Shown: piece after piece, positions 1-6,623 of the stretch
Layout of the letters: the number at the start of each line of letters is the position of its first letter
Numbering within the stretch: position 1 is the first letter of the stretch
NCBI GenBank assembly: GCA_900556245.1
Contig: USOC01000050.1
Location: 1 to 7,536, forward strand
From: an uncultured Prevotellaceae bacterium
GTDB lineage: Bacteria > Bacteroidota > Bacteroidia > Bacteroidales > Muribaculaceae
Direction: 5' to 3'
Length of the DNA: 7,536 bases
The notes under the pieces: model-generated
The model's input: only the letters and a program-made list of their open reading frames with translations
Database searches by the model: none
Told to the model about the DNA's origin: nothing
Translations under genes and position numbers: made by a program

Positions 1-1813
1 ATTTCTGTCGTTTTTTAGTGTTTTCAACCACGCCAATCATCCGACTTGCATCTGAATAAACTTCATCCATCGATACGCTCTCACCGGCATACTGAGCATA
101 GCGTGAAAACTCACAATCATCAATTATCCTGATAATTTCAGCTATAGAGTCAGCTTCAAGCCCAAATGCATCCAATTCGCGGGATATGTTATCACGATTC
201 AATTCTGACACGGGAATAGAAAGTTTGTCACTGAAATAACCCCACAAAGCAGTCAGCATTTCTTCATAGAACATTTCTTTCTCGCCTTTCTGTTTATGGC
301 GCTTAGCGCGTCTCAGTCGACGGACAGCCACCCTACTGGCTCCTTTACGCTTCATCATTTTCACATTTGCACGATCCTTCAACCGCTTTCGATACAGAAC
401 AAGGATGGCAGCAAAAGCAAAGGATAATACCACATAATAAAGCAAGTACCACAATGCACCAAAATAGCCTTCTGTTGACTTTTCAACATCCAATTCACCC
501 CGGTATAATGGTCGGATGTCTTTCATTGGATCTTTGTTATACTTCACCGTTCCCGAAGATGTACCTTGTTCTACTTGAAAATCAAAGCCATTGATAGTCA
601 AAGTATGATATTTTTTAGTAACCGGATTAAAATAGCTGAAAGAAATCCCGTCTACGCTAAATTTTCCGACCGATTGAGGTACAAATGTATAGTCCACTTC
701 CACCTTCCCCGAAAGGCCGTCACCGGAAGGCGTTGCTTTGACCGTTGTCTGAGGATCATAAACGTCAAATTGAGAAGGGAAAGAAAAGGAAGGAGGCGTT
801 AGGCTCTTCATGTTACCGTTACCGGAGATAGTCAGTCTGAATGTTGTAGCTTCATTGGTGCGCACTTTATTACCGACTAACTTAGCTTCCACCTTGAAGC
901 TTCCGACTGCACCTGTGAAATCATCCGGCCGAGGTTCCGGAAAGTCAGTGACATCCAATGATAGCTTATTCGATTCCACCTTCAAGGTACGCTCTACCAC
1001 ATCGCGCATCCGACCGAAAGGCGGGACATTAATCGTTTGATATTGCAATACAGTCACATCATAGCTACCTGAAGTAATCTCCAATTTTCCTGAACGCTGA
1101 GGGAATAATATGACACGCTTGATTTCATATACATAATAAATCGAACCATTATATTCCTCCATTTTTCCCTGCAACTGCAAAGGCACTTCTTCAGAAATAA
1201 ATCCATTATACGATGGCTGTACATTATTGGCTAACTTGCGGACGTTGTATTTGGAATACAACTTCATTGTGCAGACAACTGCCTCCTGCTCACAAACCTT
1301 GGGTTTCGACAAATGCATACTAATAAACAATTCATTACTACCTATGGGCTTATCTGTCGTATGACTATCAACATCATATGCCTGTACAGATTGCCCTGAG
1401 TTATTCGATGCAGAACGATCTGGCGGAAGAATTTCCAATGACTTGGCTGCTGTTGTAAAGGTTTTACCATCAACGACTATTTTAGCAGGCGGAATGTTCA
1501 CCTTTCCTGCCTTATCTGCCCGGTATGTATAAGTGTAGCCAATCGACGAACTCATTGATTCGCGACCATTAATGTTCGAGTAGGAACTTGATTGAGACAC
1601 AGCCGGACCAAACAGTTGCTTGCAATTAGCCAGCTGCCCCACTTCCGGTTTTCCTGAGGGCGAACCCGCTGCGTTTTCTAGCAGAAATGTTACAGAGAAC
1701 TTCTGCCCCTCCACTACTTGTGCCGGGACCTGTACTCGGAAGGCAGCAGGCTGTGCCACGACAACCGTCAGTAGCAGTAGCAAAAAACTGGTATATATTC
1801 GTAGATTTTTCAT
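1..1813 (-). CDS. batD: BatD, periplasmic/membrane protein of the Bat operon (3' end cut by window edge)
   Basis: The frame is open from the ATG at 1811-1813 to the left edge: 604 residues without a stop, close to the usual BatD length of about 600, so probably only a few codons are missing. Residues 1-20 form a signal peptide (MKNLR start, hydrophobic core FLLLLLTVVVA, likely cleavage before Q21). Residues 21 to about 450 are beta-rich extracytoplasmic domains, with motifs such as GYTYTYRADKAGKVNIPPA and FPEPRPDDFTGAVG that are typical of the BatD/oxygen-tolerance family. One TM helix lies at about 453-474, followed by a strongly basic stretch (YRKRLKDR and RRLRRAKRHKQK), which puts the tail (475-604) in the cytosol. 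The tail resembles that of the product of 4614-5669. The gene follows batC by 16 bp. The spacer is purine-rich but has no clear Shine-Dalgarno. Known role: a component of the Bat envelope system; its exact function is undetermined. Confidence 0.93.
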   Translation of the reverse strand, partial: MKNLRIYTSFLLLLLTVVVAQPAAFRVQVPAQVVEGQKFSVTFLLENAAGSPSGKPEVGQLANCKQLFGPAVSQSSSYSNINGRESMSSSIGYTYTYRADKAGKVNIPPAKIVVDGKTFTTAAKSLEILPPDRSASNNSGQSVQAYDVDSHTTDKPIGSNELFISMHLSKPKVCEQEAVVCTMKLYSKYNVRKLANNVQPSYNGFISEEVPLQLQGKMEEYNGSIYYVYEIKRVILFPQRSGKLEITSGSYDVTVLQYQTINVPPFGRMRDVVERTLKVESNKLSLDVTDFPEPRPDDFTGAVGSFKVEAKLVGNKVRTNEATTFRLTISGNGNMKSLTPPSFSFPSQFDVYDPQTTVKATPSGDGLSGKVEVDYTFVPQSVGKFSVDGISFSYFNPVTKKYHTLTINGFDFQVEQGTSSGTVKYNKDPMKDIRPLYRGELDVEKSTEGYFGALWYLLYYVVLSFAFAAILVLYRKRLKDRANVKMMKRKGASRVAVRRLRRAKRHKQKGEKEMFYEEMLTALWGYFSDKLSIPVSELNRDNISRELDAFGLEADSIAEIIRIIDDCEFSRYAQYAGESVSMDEVYSDASRMIGVVENTKKRQK

Positions 1814-1829
1814 TACTCTTTCTTAAGTT

Positions 1830-2561
1830 TTACCATGGCTTGTTGCTGCGCGGACGACCTTGCATCAACTCCTCTTTCCGCTTGTTCACTTTGTCGCGAG
1901 TATTTTTCTCCTCATTTTGCATTGCCTTCAAAATGTTTTCCGAATTGACGTTTTTCTGCTTTGGAGGTTCCTGCTTAGGTTGGTTTTGCGGAGAATTGTT
2001 CTGTGGCTGATTATCTTGGTCCTGCTTATCCTTCTTGTCTTTCTTATCGTCGTTTTTATTATCCTGTTTGTTTTGATTGTTCTGATTCTGCAGTTGTTTC
2101 TGAGCCATTCGGAGATTCTTACGCGCATACTCATCCTTTGGATCTATTCTCAACGCCTGTTTGAACTGGTCGACACTCTGCTGAAAATCTTCACGCTCAT
2201 AGGAGAATCGGCCCAAATCGTAATGGGCCTTTTCCTTTAAACAGTTTGATGCCGCATCATCGCGTGTCACACTGGCAAGCAAGTCTTCCGCACGCTTCTC
2301 CAATACGCTATCTTGCGGAGTAGCGTCTGCACTGCGCAAACGCAATAACGTGGTTGCCAGATTAAATTTAGCAATCGACGAATGAGGATTGACTTCAAGC
2401 ACTTTCTTATAACAGTTTTCTGCCTCAGAATATTTTTCAGCCTGATAATATTCATTGCCTTTCTTGATAAGATTACGTTCTTTCTTGGTCGCTTGTCCAA
2501 ACATCGGTATTACCGACATTGTAAGAACAAATAACACGATATATCTGATTGCTGATTTCAT
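1830..2561 (-). CDS. batC: BatC, secreted/periplasmic TPR protein
   Basis: A 243-residue protein. Residues 1-22 are a signal peptide (MKSAIRYIVLFVLTMSVIPM then FGQ, probable cleavage near Q23) with no lipobox cysteine. Tetratricopeptide repeats are visible at about 29-62 (GNEYYQAEKYSEAENCYKKV then LEVNP) and 109-142 (AHYDLGRFSYEREDFQQSVD then FKQALRIDP), with a partial helical repeat between them (SIAKFNLATTLLRL). Residues 155-205 are a low-complexity linker made almost only of Q, N, K, D and P. A charged helical C-terminus (about 206-233, core ILKAMQNEEKNTRDKVNKRK) follows and ends in RPRSNKPW. TPRs bind proteins, so BatC is likely a periplasmic scaffold for the VWA domains of BatA and BatB; this is inference. 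It starts 8 bp after batB and is followed 16 bp later by batD. No Shine-Dalgarno is seen in the 8-bp spacer. The alternative is a generic TPR protein, but the context makes BatC firm. Confidence 0.94.
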   Translation of the reverse strand: MKSAIRYIVLFVLTMSVIPMFGQATKKERNLIKKGNEYYQAEKYSEAENCYKKVLEVNPHSSIAKFNLATTLLRLRSADATPQDSVLEKRAEDLLASVTRDDAASNCLKEKAHYDLGRFSYEREDFQQSVDQFKQALRIDPKDEYARKNLRMAQKQLQNQNNQNKQDNKNDDKKDKKDKQDQDNQPQNNSPQNQPKQEPPKQKNVNSENILKAMQNEEKNTRDKVNKRKEELMQGRPRSNKPW

Positions 2562-2569
2562 ACACTAAT

Positions 2570-3598
2570 TCATTTTCCGAAAAAATTCGTATTTATAAGC
2601 CATGAGATTTTCTTGTCGGTAATTAAAACATCTATGATTAGAACCGCCAAAATTATCCATGCAAAAGCAGGGAATTGCTCTTCACTCGGTGAAAATACCT
2701 TCTTTTGCATATTCGATTTCTTTGCCTTCCGAATTTGGTCATCAAGGATGTCGACAGCGTTAGAATTGCTCGCTTGCACATAGACACCTCCTCCTTCTTG
2801 AGCCACTTTCATAGCCGCAGACTCGTTAAACGAAGTCATGGCTATCTGGCCCTGACCATCTTTCAAAAAAGTTCCGTCACCCATTGGTATAGCCATAGCC
2901 TTAGCTGTCCCTACCCCGACAACATCTATCTCAACACCCTTTTCTTTTGCCGCAGAGGCTGCACCGACTGCATCATCTTCGTGATTTTCACCATCGGTTA
3001 TAAGGACAATGGTTTTCTGACATTTAGGATTGGATGAAAAGGCTGTCATCGATAAATCGATGGCCGAACCTATTGCTGTCCCTTGATTGGAAATCATTGA
3101 AGGAGACAAACTGTTAAGAAACAGTTTTGCAGATCCAAAGTCTGTTGTCAAAGGCATCTGCAAATAAGCATCCCCCGCAAAAACCACAAGACCGACCTTG
3201 TCGTTCTCCAAACGGTCTATCAGCTTTTCTACCAAAAATTTCGAACGCTTCAGACGACTGATTCCGTCCGTATTTTCAGTGGATGAAGCCAACATCGAGT
3301 TTGAAATGTCAAGGGCTATCGTCACCTCTGACCCTTGTACAGTAACAGTGCTGTCGAATGATTTGCCTTTTGCCCTCGGACGCGCCAGCACAACAACAAT
3401 CAAAGCTACCGCCAACAACTGAAGTGTGATTTTTATCCAAGGTGTATATTTCGACGCATCCGGCATCTGCAATACAACCGGTTTGCCGAACTTTTTCAAT
3501 TTCTTTTCCCGCGCCCTGCGTGTCAATACAAACAATCCCAACAGCAACGGGATTGCAGCAAGCAGAACCAAAAATATAGGATTTCCGAAACTAAACAT
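2570..3598 (-). CDS. batB: BatB, membrane-anchored VWA-domain protein
   Basis: A 342-residue protein. Two N-terminal TM helices (about 7-25 and 55-73) are followed by a VWA domain (about 90-285) and a C-terminal TM helix (about 311-327, FAWIILAVLIIDVLI). The metal-ion-dependent adhesion site is complete: D97-I-S-N-S101 (DISNSM), T174 in NQGTAIGSAI, and D202 in LITDGENHEDD. The short helical hairpin at the N-terminus with basic residues between the helices (RRAREKKLKK) is the usual BatA/BatB layout and predicts that the VWA domain faces the periplasm. It is a paralogue of the adjacent BatA, 10 bp upstream, and I name it BatB because it is second in order and precedes batC. VWA domains with intact metal sites bind partner proteins. 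The likely partners are BatA and the BatC TPRs, and MoxR ATPases are linked to such proteins, but no partner can be read from the sequence. The 10-bp spacer lacks a Shine-Dalgarno. Confidence 0.95.
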   Translation of the reverse strand: MFSFGNPIFLVLLAAIPLLLGLFVLTRRAREKKLKKFGKPVVLQMPDASKYTPWIKITLQLLAVALIVVVLARPRAKGKSFDSTVTVQGSEVTIALDISNSMLASSTENTDGISRLKRSKFLVEKLIDRLENDKVGLVVFAGDAYLQMPLTTDFGSAKLFLNSLSPSMISNQGTAIGSAIDLSMTAFSSNPKCQKTIVLITDGENHEDDAVGAASAAKEKGVEIDVVGVGTAKAMAIPMGDGTFLKDGQGQIAMTSFNESAAMKVAQEGGGVYVQASNSNAVDILDDQIRKAKKSNMQKKVFSPSEEQFPAFAWIILAVLIIDVLITDKKISWLINTNFFGK

Positions 3599-3608
3599 AT
3601 TTTCTAAA

Positions 3609-4598
3609 TTAAGGGATACTACGCATTACCGTATTTCTTAATACAATTTCCAATCCGACCAGCAAGAGCAGCAACCAAGCCCATGGCATATAATTATCCT
3701 CTACGTTGCGATACTTCTGAACGTCAAACTGTGTCTTTTCCAAAGAATCAATCTCCGAAAAAATATTGCGTAAAGTTCTGTTGTCTGTTGCTCTATAATA
3801 TCGTCCTCCGGTTTTTTCTGCTATCGATTTCAATGTCGGTTCGTCAATCGATACCTTTACATAGTCATATTCCATCTCTCCGTAGAAATTGTAACCTATC
3901 GGAGATTTTGCACTACCGTTCGATCCGACACCAATCGTATAGACACGTACCTTTTTCTCAGCGGCTATATCTGCCGCTGTCTCCGGGGCTACAAGCCCCG
4001 TATTATTAGACCCATCAGTCAGCAAAATATTTCTTTTCGACTTAGCCTTTCCTTTGATAATCCGATTGACAGATGTTGCCAAACCATCGCCAATTGCGGT
4101 TCCGTCTTCAAGCAAACCCATCTGAAGATTATTCACTGAACTGAGCAACACGGCCTTATCGTTGGTCATCGGCGTTTGGGTGAAACTTTCGCCGGAAAAA
4201 ACAACAATTCCAATATTGTCCGATGCTCGTCCTTGAATAAATTCTGCAGCAACTTGCTTGGCCGCTTCAAAGCGGTCTGGCTGAAAGTCTTGGGCAAGCA
4301 TACTTGTTGACATATCTATGGCTAATATAATATCCGTTCCCTCAACAGACGATGTTTCCCACTTGTTGTGTACCTGTGGACGAAACAGTATAACAATTAC
4401 ACAACCTATCGCCAAGAGACGAAGTGCAAACAGTCCGTGCCGAAGATACACCCGATAGGATGTGGGCAACGTTTCGACTGATTTCAAGCTCGAAACGTGA
4501 ACAGCCGGGTCAATCTTCCGCAGCTTAAAGAGATACCAAGCTATCAGCGGAATATATATCAGAAAAAGCCAAAACAAATGGGGTCTTGCAAATTCCAT
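3609..4598 (-). CDS. batA: BatA, membrane-anchored VWA-domain protein
   Basis: A 329-residue protein. It opens MEFARPHLFW, a typical BatA start, with TM helices at about 8-25 and 54-73 and a last one at about 304-321 (MPWAWLLLLLVGLEIVL). The VWA domain spans roughly 88-285. Its metal site is complete: D95-M-S-T-S99 (DMSTSML), T167 in LEDGTAIGDGL, and D195 in ILLTDGSNNTG. Residues around FQPDRFEAAKQVAAEFI, IGIVVFSGESFTQTPMTND and YTIGVGSNG are characteristic of the family. Compared with BatB it has a longer segment after the TIGVGSNG strand (GYNFYGEMEYDYVKVSIDEP) and almost no tail after the last TM. It lies 15 bp after the DUF4381-like gene and 10 bp before batB; the upstream spacer is A/T-rich without a Shine-Dalgarno. 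Role: a proposed membrane component of the Bat complex that displays a periplasmic VWA domain; the ligand is unknown. Confidence 0.95.
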   Translation of the reverse strand: MEFARPHLFWLFLIYIPLIAWYLFKLRKIDPAVHVSSLKSVETLPTSYRVYLRHGLFALRLLAIGCVIVILFRPQVHNKWETSSVEGTDIILAIDMSTSMLAQDFQPDRFEAAKQVAAEFIQGRASDNIGIVVFSGESFTQTPMTNDKAVLLSSVNNLQMGLLEDGTAIGDGLATSVNRIIKGKAKSKRNILLTDGSNNTGLVAPETAADIAAEKKVRVYTIGVGSNGSAKSPIGYNFYGEMEYDYVKVSIDEPTLKSIAEKTGGRYYRATDNRTLRNIFSEIDSLEKTQFDVQKYRNVEDNYMPWAWLLLLLVGLEIVLRNTVMRSIP

Positions 4599-4613
4599 AT
4601 AATCTATATAATC

Positions 4614-5669
4614 TTATTCTTTATTCTCTTCTATTTTTTCCTTCCTCTCAGAAGAATCGACTGCTGAAATCGGACCATGAGAAATGTCCGACTTCCCAGC
4701 CTCTTCAGCTTGTTCGATTGGCTTGTTCGATTCAACGAAAGTCTTCGCCTGCATAAACGAACGCTCGTTTTCTTCAGACTGCGGACTCATCTTGGCAAAC
4801 TTCACAAAGTCTGCCGTTTCAAGCAAACCCGACAAACTGTCTTGCGCTTGAATTTGTTCCAAAGAAGCTGTAGTCTTAAGAATCTGGCCGGAAGTCATCT
4901 CCATCGCAGGCACATTAAACTGTCGCGAAATAAAACGCCTGACAATATCAGACAGCTGTGTGTAATAGGCCTTACTGTCTCCTCGTTCCCACAAATTAAG
5001 TTTACGCAATTCCGCCAAAGCCTTGATTGCCTCTTCATAAGGTGGCAACAACGGTTTTTGAGGGATAAACGGCAACACTGGCTGTCCGGCTTTCCACCGT
5101 CTGTACATATACCAGCCCAGAAAACATAGACCAATCAGCGCCAATCCTCCCAAAGTCCACCAAAGCCACACCAAATCTTCTGCTTCTGGAAGAAAATCCC
5201 AAAACTTCGAGTGCGGTTGCTCCAATTCCTTATAGTCATAAAGACCATTTTTTTCCAATTCACTGACGTCTACATCAAGCACCTTAATCGACAGCTTGTT
5301 GGAAACTGTCGTATCTGATCCGCTGACATATTTCAATCCGGGAATCGAATAAACTCCCGGATCAAAGACCTGTACAGGGACGATATAATCCACCTGCTCT
5401 CTGCCGTTACCTATGTCAGAAGTACTTTTGACCAGTTCGCCTGCTCTCTCCACGTCTTTCACCAATGAATCGGCAGGCAAAATCAACTCACCATTCATCG
5501 CCTTGTCTTTTACGACGGTCACACGAACTGACGTCTTATTACCCATGACCATCGTTGCCGAATCGATTTTTGCGACCACAGTCACCGATCCTGCGGTAAC
5601 AGCCGACCAAACAGCGATTCCGAAAAGCGACATCATTATTTTCTTTATGCTTGATCTCATAACCGTCAT
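4614..5669 (-). CDS. DUF4381-like Bat-operon membrane protein with signal peptide and one TM
   Basis: A 351-residue protein with no gene name that I recognise. A signal peptide spans about residues 4-27 (MRSSIKKIMM then LFGIAVWSAVTAG). Residues 28-135 look like a beta-sandwich extracytoplasmic domain (GNKTSVRVTVV, GREQVDYIVPVQVFDPGVYS). One TM helix lies at about 166-189 (LVWLWWTLGGLALIGLCFLGWYM), followed by YRRWK and a cytosolic tail. The tail contains YEEAIKALAELRKLNLWERG and YYTQLSDIVRRFISRQFNVP, which is the pattern of DUF4381-family proteins found between DUF58 and VWA genes. The last 40 residues are E/K/S-rich and probably disordered. The first ATG overlaps the DUF58 stop in an ATGA, so translation is probably coupled. 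A second ATG at 5658-5660 (Met4) gives a more standard signal peptide and is an alternative start. Function unknown; the layout suggests a link between the cytosolic MoxR/DUF58 pair and the envelope VWA proteins (inference). Confidence 0.85.
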   Translation of the reverse strand: MTVMRSSIKKIMMSLFGIAVWSAVTAGSVTVVAKIDSATMVMGNKTSVRVTVVKDKAMNGELILPADSLVKDVERAGELVKSTSDIGNGREQVDYIVPVQVFDPGVYSIPGLKYVSGSDTTVSNKLSIKVLDVDVSELEKNGLYDYKELEQPHSKFWDFLPEAEDLVWLWWTLGGLALIGLCFLGWYMYRRWKAGQPVLPFIPQKPLLPPYEEAIKALAELRKLNLWERGDSKAYYTQLSDIVRRFISRQFNVPAMEMTSGQILKTTASLEQIQAQDSLSGLLETADFVKFAKMSPQSEENERSFMQAKTFVESNKPIEQAEEAGKSDISHGPISAVDSSERKEKIEENKE

Positions 5670-6541
5670 CTAACTCCTCTCATTCTAAACATAGGCAGCA
5701 ATGCCTTGACATAATCTTCGTCGGTCGCGACAGAAGTATGATTCACCTTACACTTGACAAACCGTTCAATCATTTGAAGCTGGTGTTCGTACCACCATTT
5801 ACTGTACAGGCTCCTTACTTTCTTCGAACTTGTATTTACCCATTTAGATCTGCCGGTTTCAGAATCCAGCAATTTGACCAAACCAATTTTAGGCAACGCT
5901 GCCTCTCGTTTGTCATAGACCTGTATGGCTGTCAAATCATGCTTCCTTCCACAGATTGTCATAGCCTGTGTATAGTCGTGCACATCAATAAAATCCGAAA
6001 TCAAAAACGTCGTACAACGCTTCTTCACTGCATCTGTCAAGAAACGAAGCGCAAACTCTATGTCTGTCCCGCTTTCTTCTGGTTGGAATCCAAGAAGTTC
6101 ACGGATTATCAGCAAAATGTGTTTGCGACCTTTTTGTGGCGGAATAAATTTCTCAACTTTATTGGAAAAGAAAATCACCCCTACCTTATCTTTGTTTTGT
6201 ATGGCGGAGAAGGCAAGTGTTGCGGCCACCTCTGAGATAAACTCTCGCTTAATCGACCCTACAGCACCGAATTTGCCACTGTTCGAAACATCGACAAGCA
6301 AAAGTACCGTTAATTCTCGTTCCTCCTCAAACACCTTCACATACGGACGATTGTTCCGCGCTGTCACATTCCAGTCAATGTCACGGATATCATCGCCAAA
6401 CTGATATTCCCGGACTTCGGAGAACGACATACCCCTACCCTTGAAAGCCGAGTGATACTGGCCTGCAAAGATATTGTTAGACAATCCCCGTGTCTTAATT
6501 TCAATCTGACGAACTTTTTTTAGTATTTCACTTGTTTCCAT
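5666..6541 (-). CDS. DUF58 (VWA-like) cytosolic protein
   Basis: A 291-residue protein with no TM segment or signal peptide, so probably cytosolic. The DUF58 signature is plain at about 35-63: GRGMSFSEVREYQFGDDIRD followed by IDWNVTARN. It leads into a VWA-like fold with D84-V-S-N-S88 (VDVSNSGKFG), KVGVIFFSNKVEKFIPP at about 119-135, SGTDIEFAL at about 158-165 and FLISDFIDV at about 179-187, so the DxSxS metal site is retained. Family knowledge: DUF58 proteins are encoded almost always next to MoxR ATPases and are thought to be their clients or adaptors. Here it follows the ATPase gene by 82 bp and overlaps the next gene by 4 bp. The start METSEILKKV fits the family, which usually begins with a short helix before the RGL/FxGxYxSxFKGRG segment. 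The sequence before the ATG (CTGTATAA) has no Shine-Dalgarno. No conserved motif appears to be missing. Confidence 0.95.
   Translation of the reverse strand: METSEILKKVRQIEIKTRGLSNNIFAGQYHSAFKGRGMSFSEVREYQFGDDIRDIDWNVTARNNRPYVKVFEEERELTVLLLVDVSNSGKFGAVGSIKREFISEVAATLAFSAIQNKDKVGVIFFSNKVEKFIPPQKGRKHILLIIRELLGFQPEESGTDIEFALRFLTDAVKKRCTTFLISDFIDVHDYTQAMTICGRKHDLTAIQVYDKREAALPKIGLVKLLDSETGRSKWVNTSSKKVRSLYSKWWYEHQLQMIERFVKCKVNHTSVATDEDYVKALLPMFRMRGVR
5674..5678 (-). promoter_or_regulatory. Shine-Dalgarno-like AGGAG before the DUF4381-like gene
   Basis: The minus strand reads GAGAGGAGTTAGATGA here. AGGAG lies 4 nt before the ATG that overlaps the DUF58 stop and 13 nt before the second ATG (Met4, 5658-5660). 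Neither spacing is ideal, so it does not decide the start. It is the clearest Shine-Dalgarno-like motif of the operon; the spacers before batA, batB, batC and the DUF58 gene have none. Confidence 0.5.
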
Positions 6542-6546
6542 TTATA

Positions 6547-6576
6547 CAGTAGTTAAGTAGTAAGTAGCTAAAGTAG
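6547..6576. repeat. Short imperfect tandem repeat of an AAGTAG unit
   Basis: On the plus strand AAGTAG occurs at 6555-6560, 6562-6567 and 6571-6576, preceded by a variant CAGTAG at 6547-6552. The unit starts are therefore 8, 7 and 9 bases apart. On the transcript each exact copy reads CUACUU and is complementary to the single AAGUAG upstream (6595-6600 in plus coordinates). The last unit is also part of the left arm of the inverted repeat. The cluster lies directly before the DUF58 start codon; no protein-coding function is visible. Confidence 0.55.
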
Positions 6577-6600
6577 TCAAGCATAACACTATGACTACTT
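6571..6600. repeat. 9-bp perfect inverted repeat between moxR and the DUF58 gene
   Basis: AAGTAGTCA at 6571-6579 and its exact complement TGACTACTT at 6592-6600 are separated by 12 bases. Pairing does not extend inward or outward, since both flanking positions are A opposite A. On the minus-strand transcript the hairpin would begin 23 nt after the ATPase stop codon and end 29 nt before the DUF58 start. It is A/T-rich and no U-tract follows it, so it is not a convincing intrinsic terminator. It could be a processing or stability element, a weak attenuator, or chance arising from the local repeats. Confidence 0.6.
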
Positions 6601-6623
6601 ATTGACTGTATTATAACTACGAA

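Noticed and set aside
1860..2240. 126-codon plus-strand open frame giving a very hydrophobic, membrane-like peptide
   Set aside because: It lies antisense to batC. The hydrophobicity comes from reading the complement of the Q/N/K/D codon-rich linker, and batC has clear TPRs and a signal peptide.
4677..5129. 150-codon plus-strand open frame
   Set aside because: It is antisense to the DUF4381-like gene, with no family motif, and is rich in R, H, C and L in the manner of an out-of-frame translation. The same holds for the plus-strand frames at 5738-6235 and 6060-6404, antisense to the DUF58 gene.
6571..6600. Intrinsic terminator between the moxR and DUF58 genes
   Set aside because: The stem is only 9 bp and A/T-rich with a 12-base loop, and no U-tract follows on the minus-strand transcript.
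6568..6615. Possible minus-strand promoters in the gap: TACTTTAG (6568-6575) as a Bacteroidota -7 box, and TATAAT (6610-6615)
   Set aside because: TACTTTAG matches TAnnTTTG at 5 of 6 fixed positions, but no TTTG or TTG lies at the right distance upstream. TATAAT is not the Bacteroidota consensus, and no -33 element accompanies it. Both are expected by chance in A/T-rich DNA.
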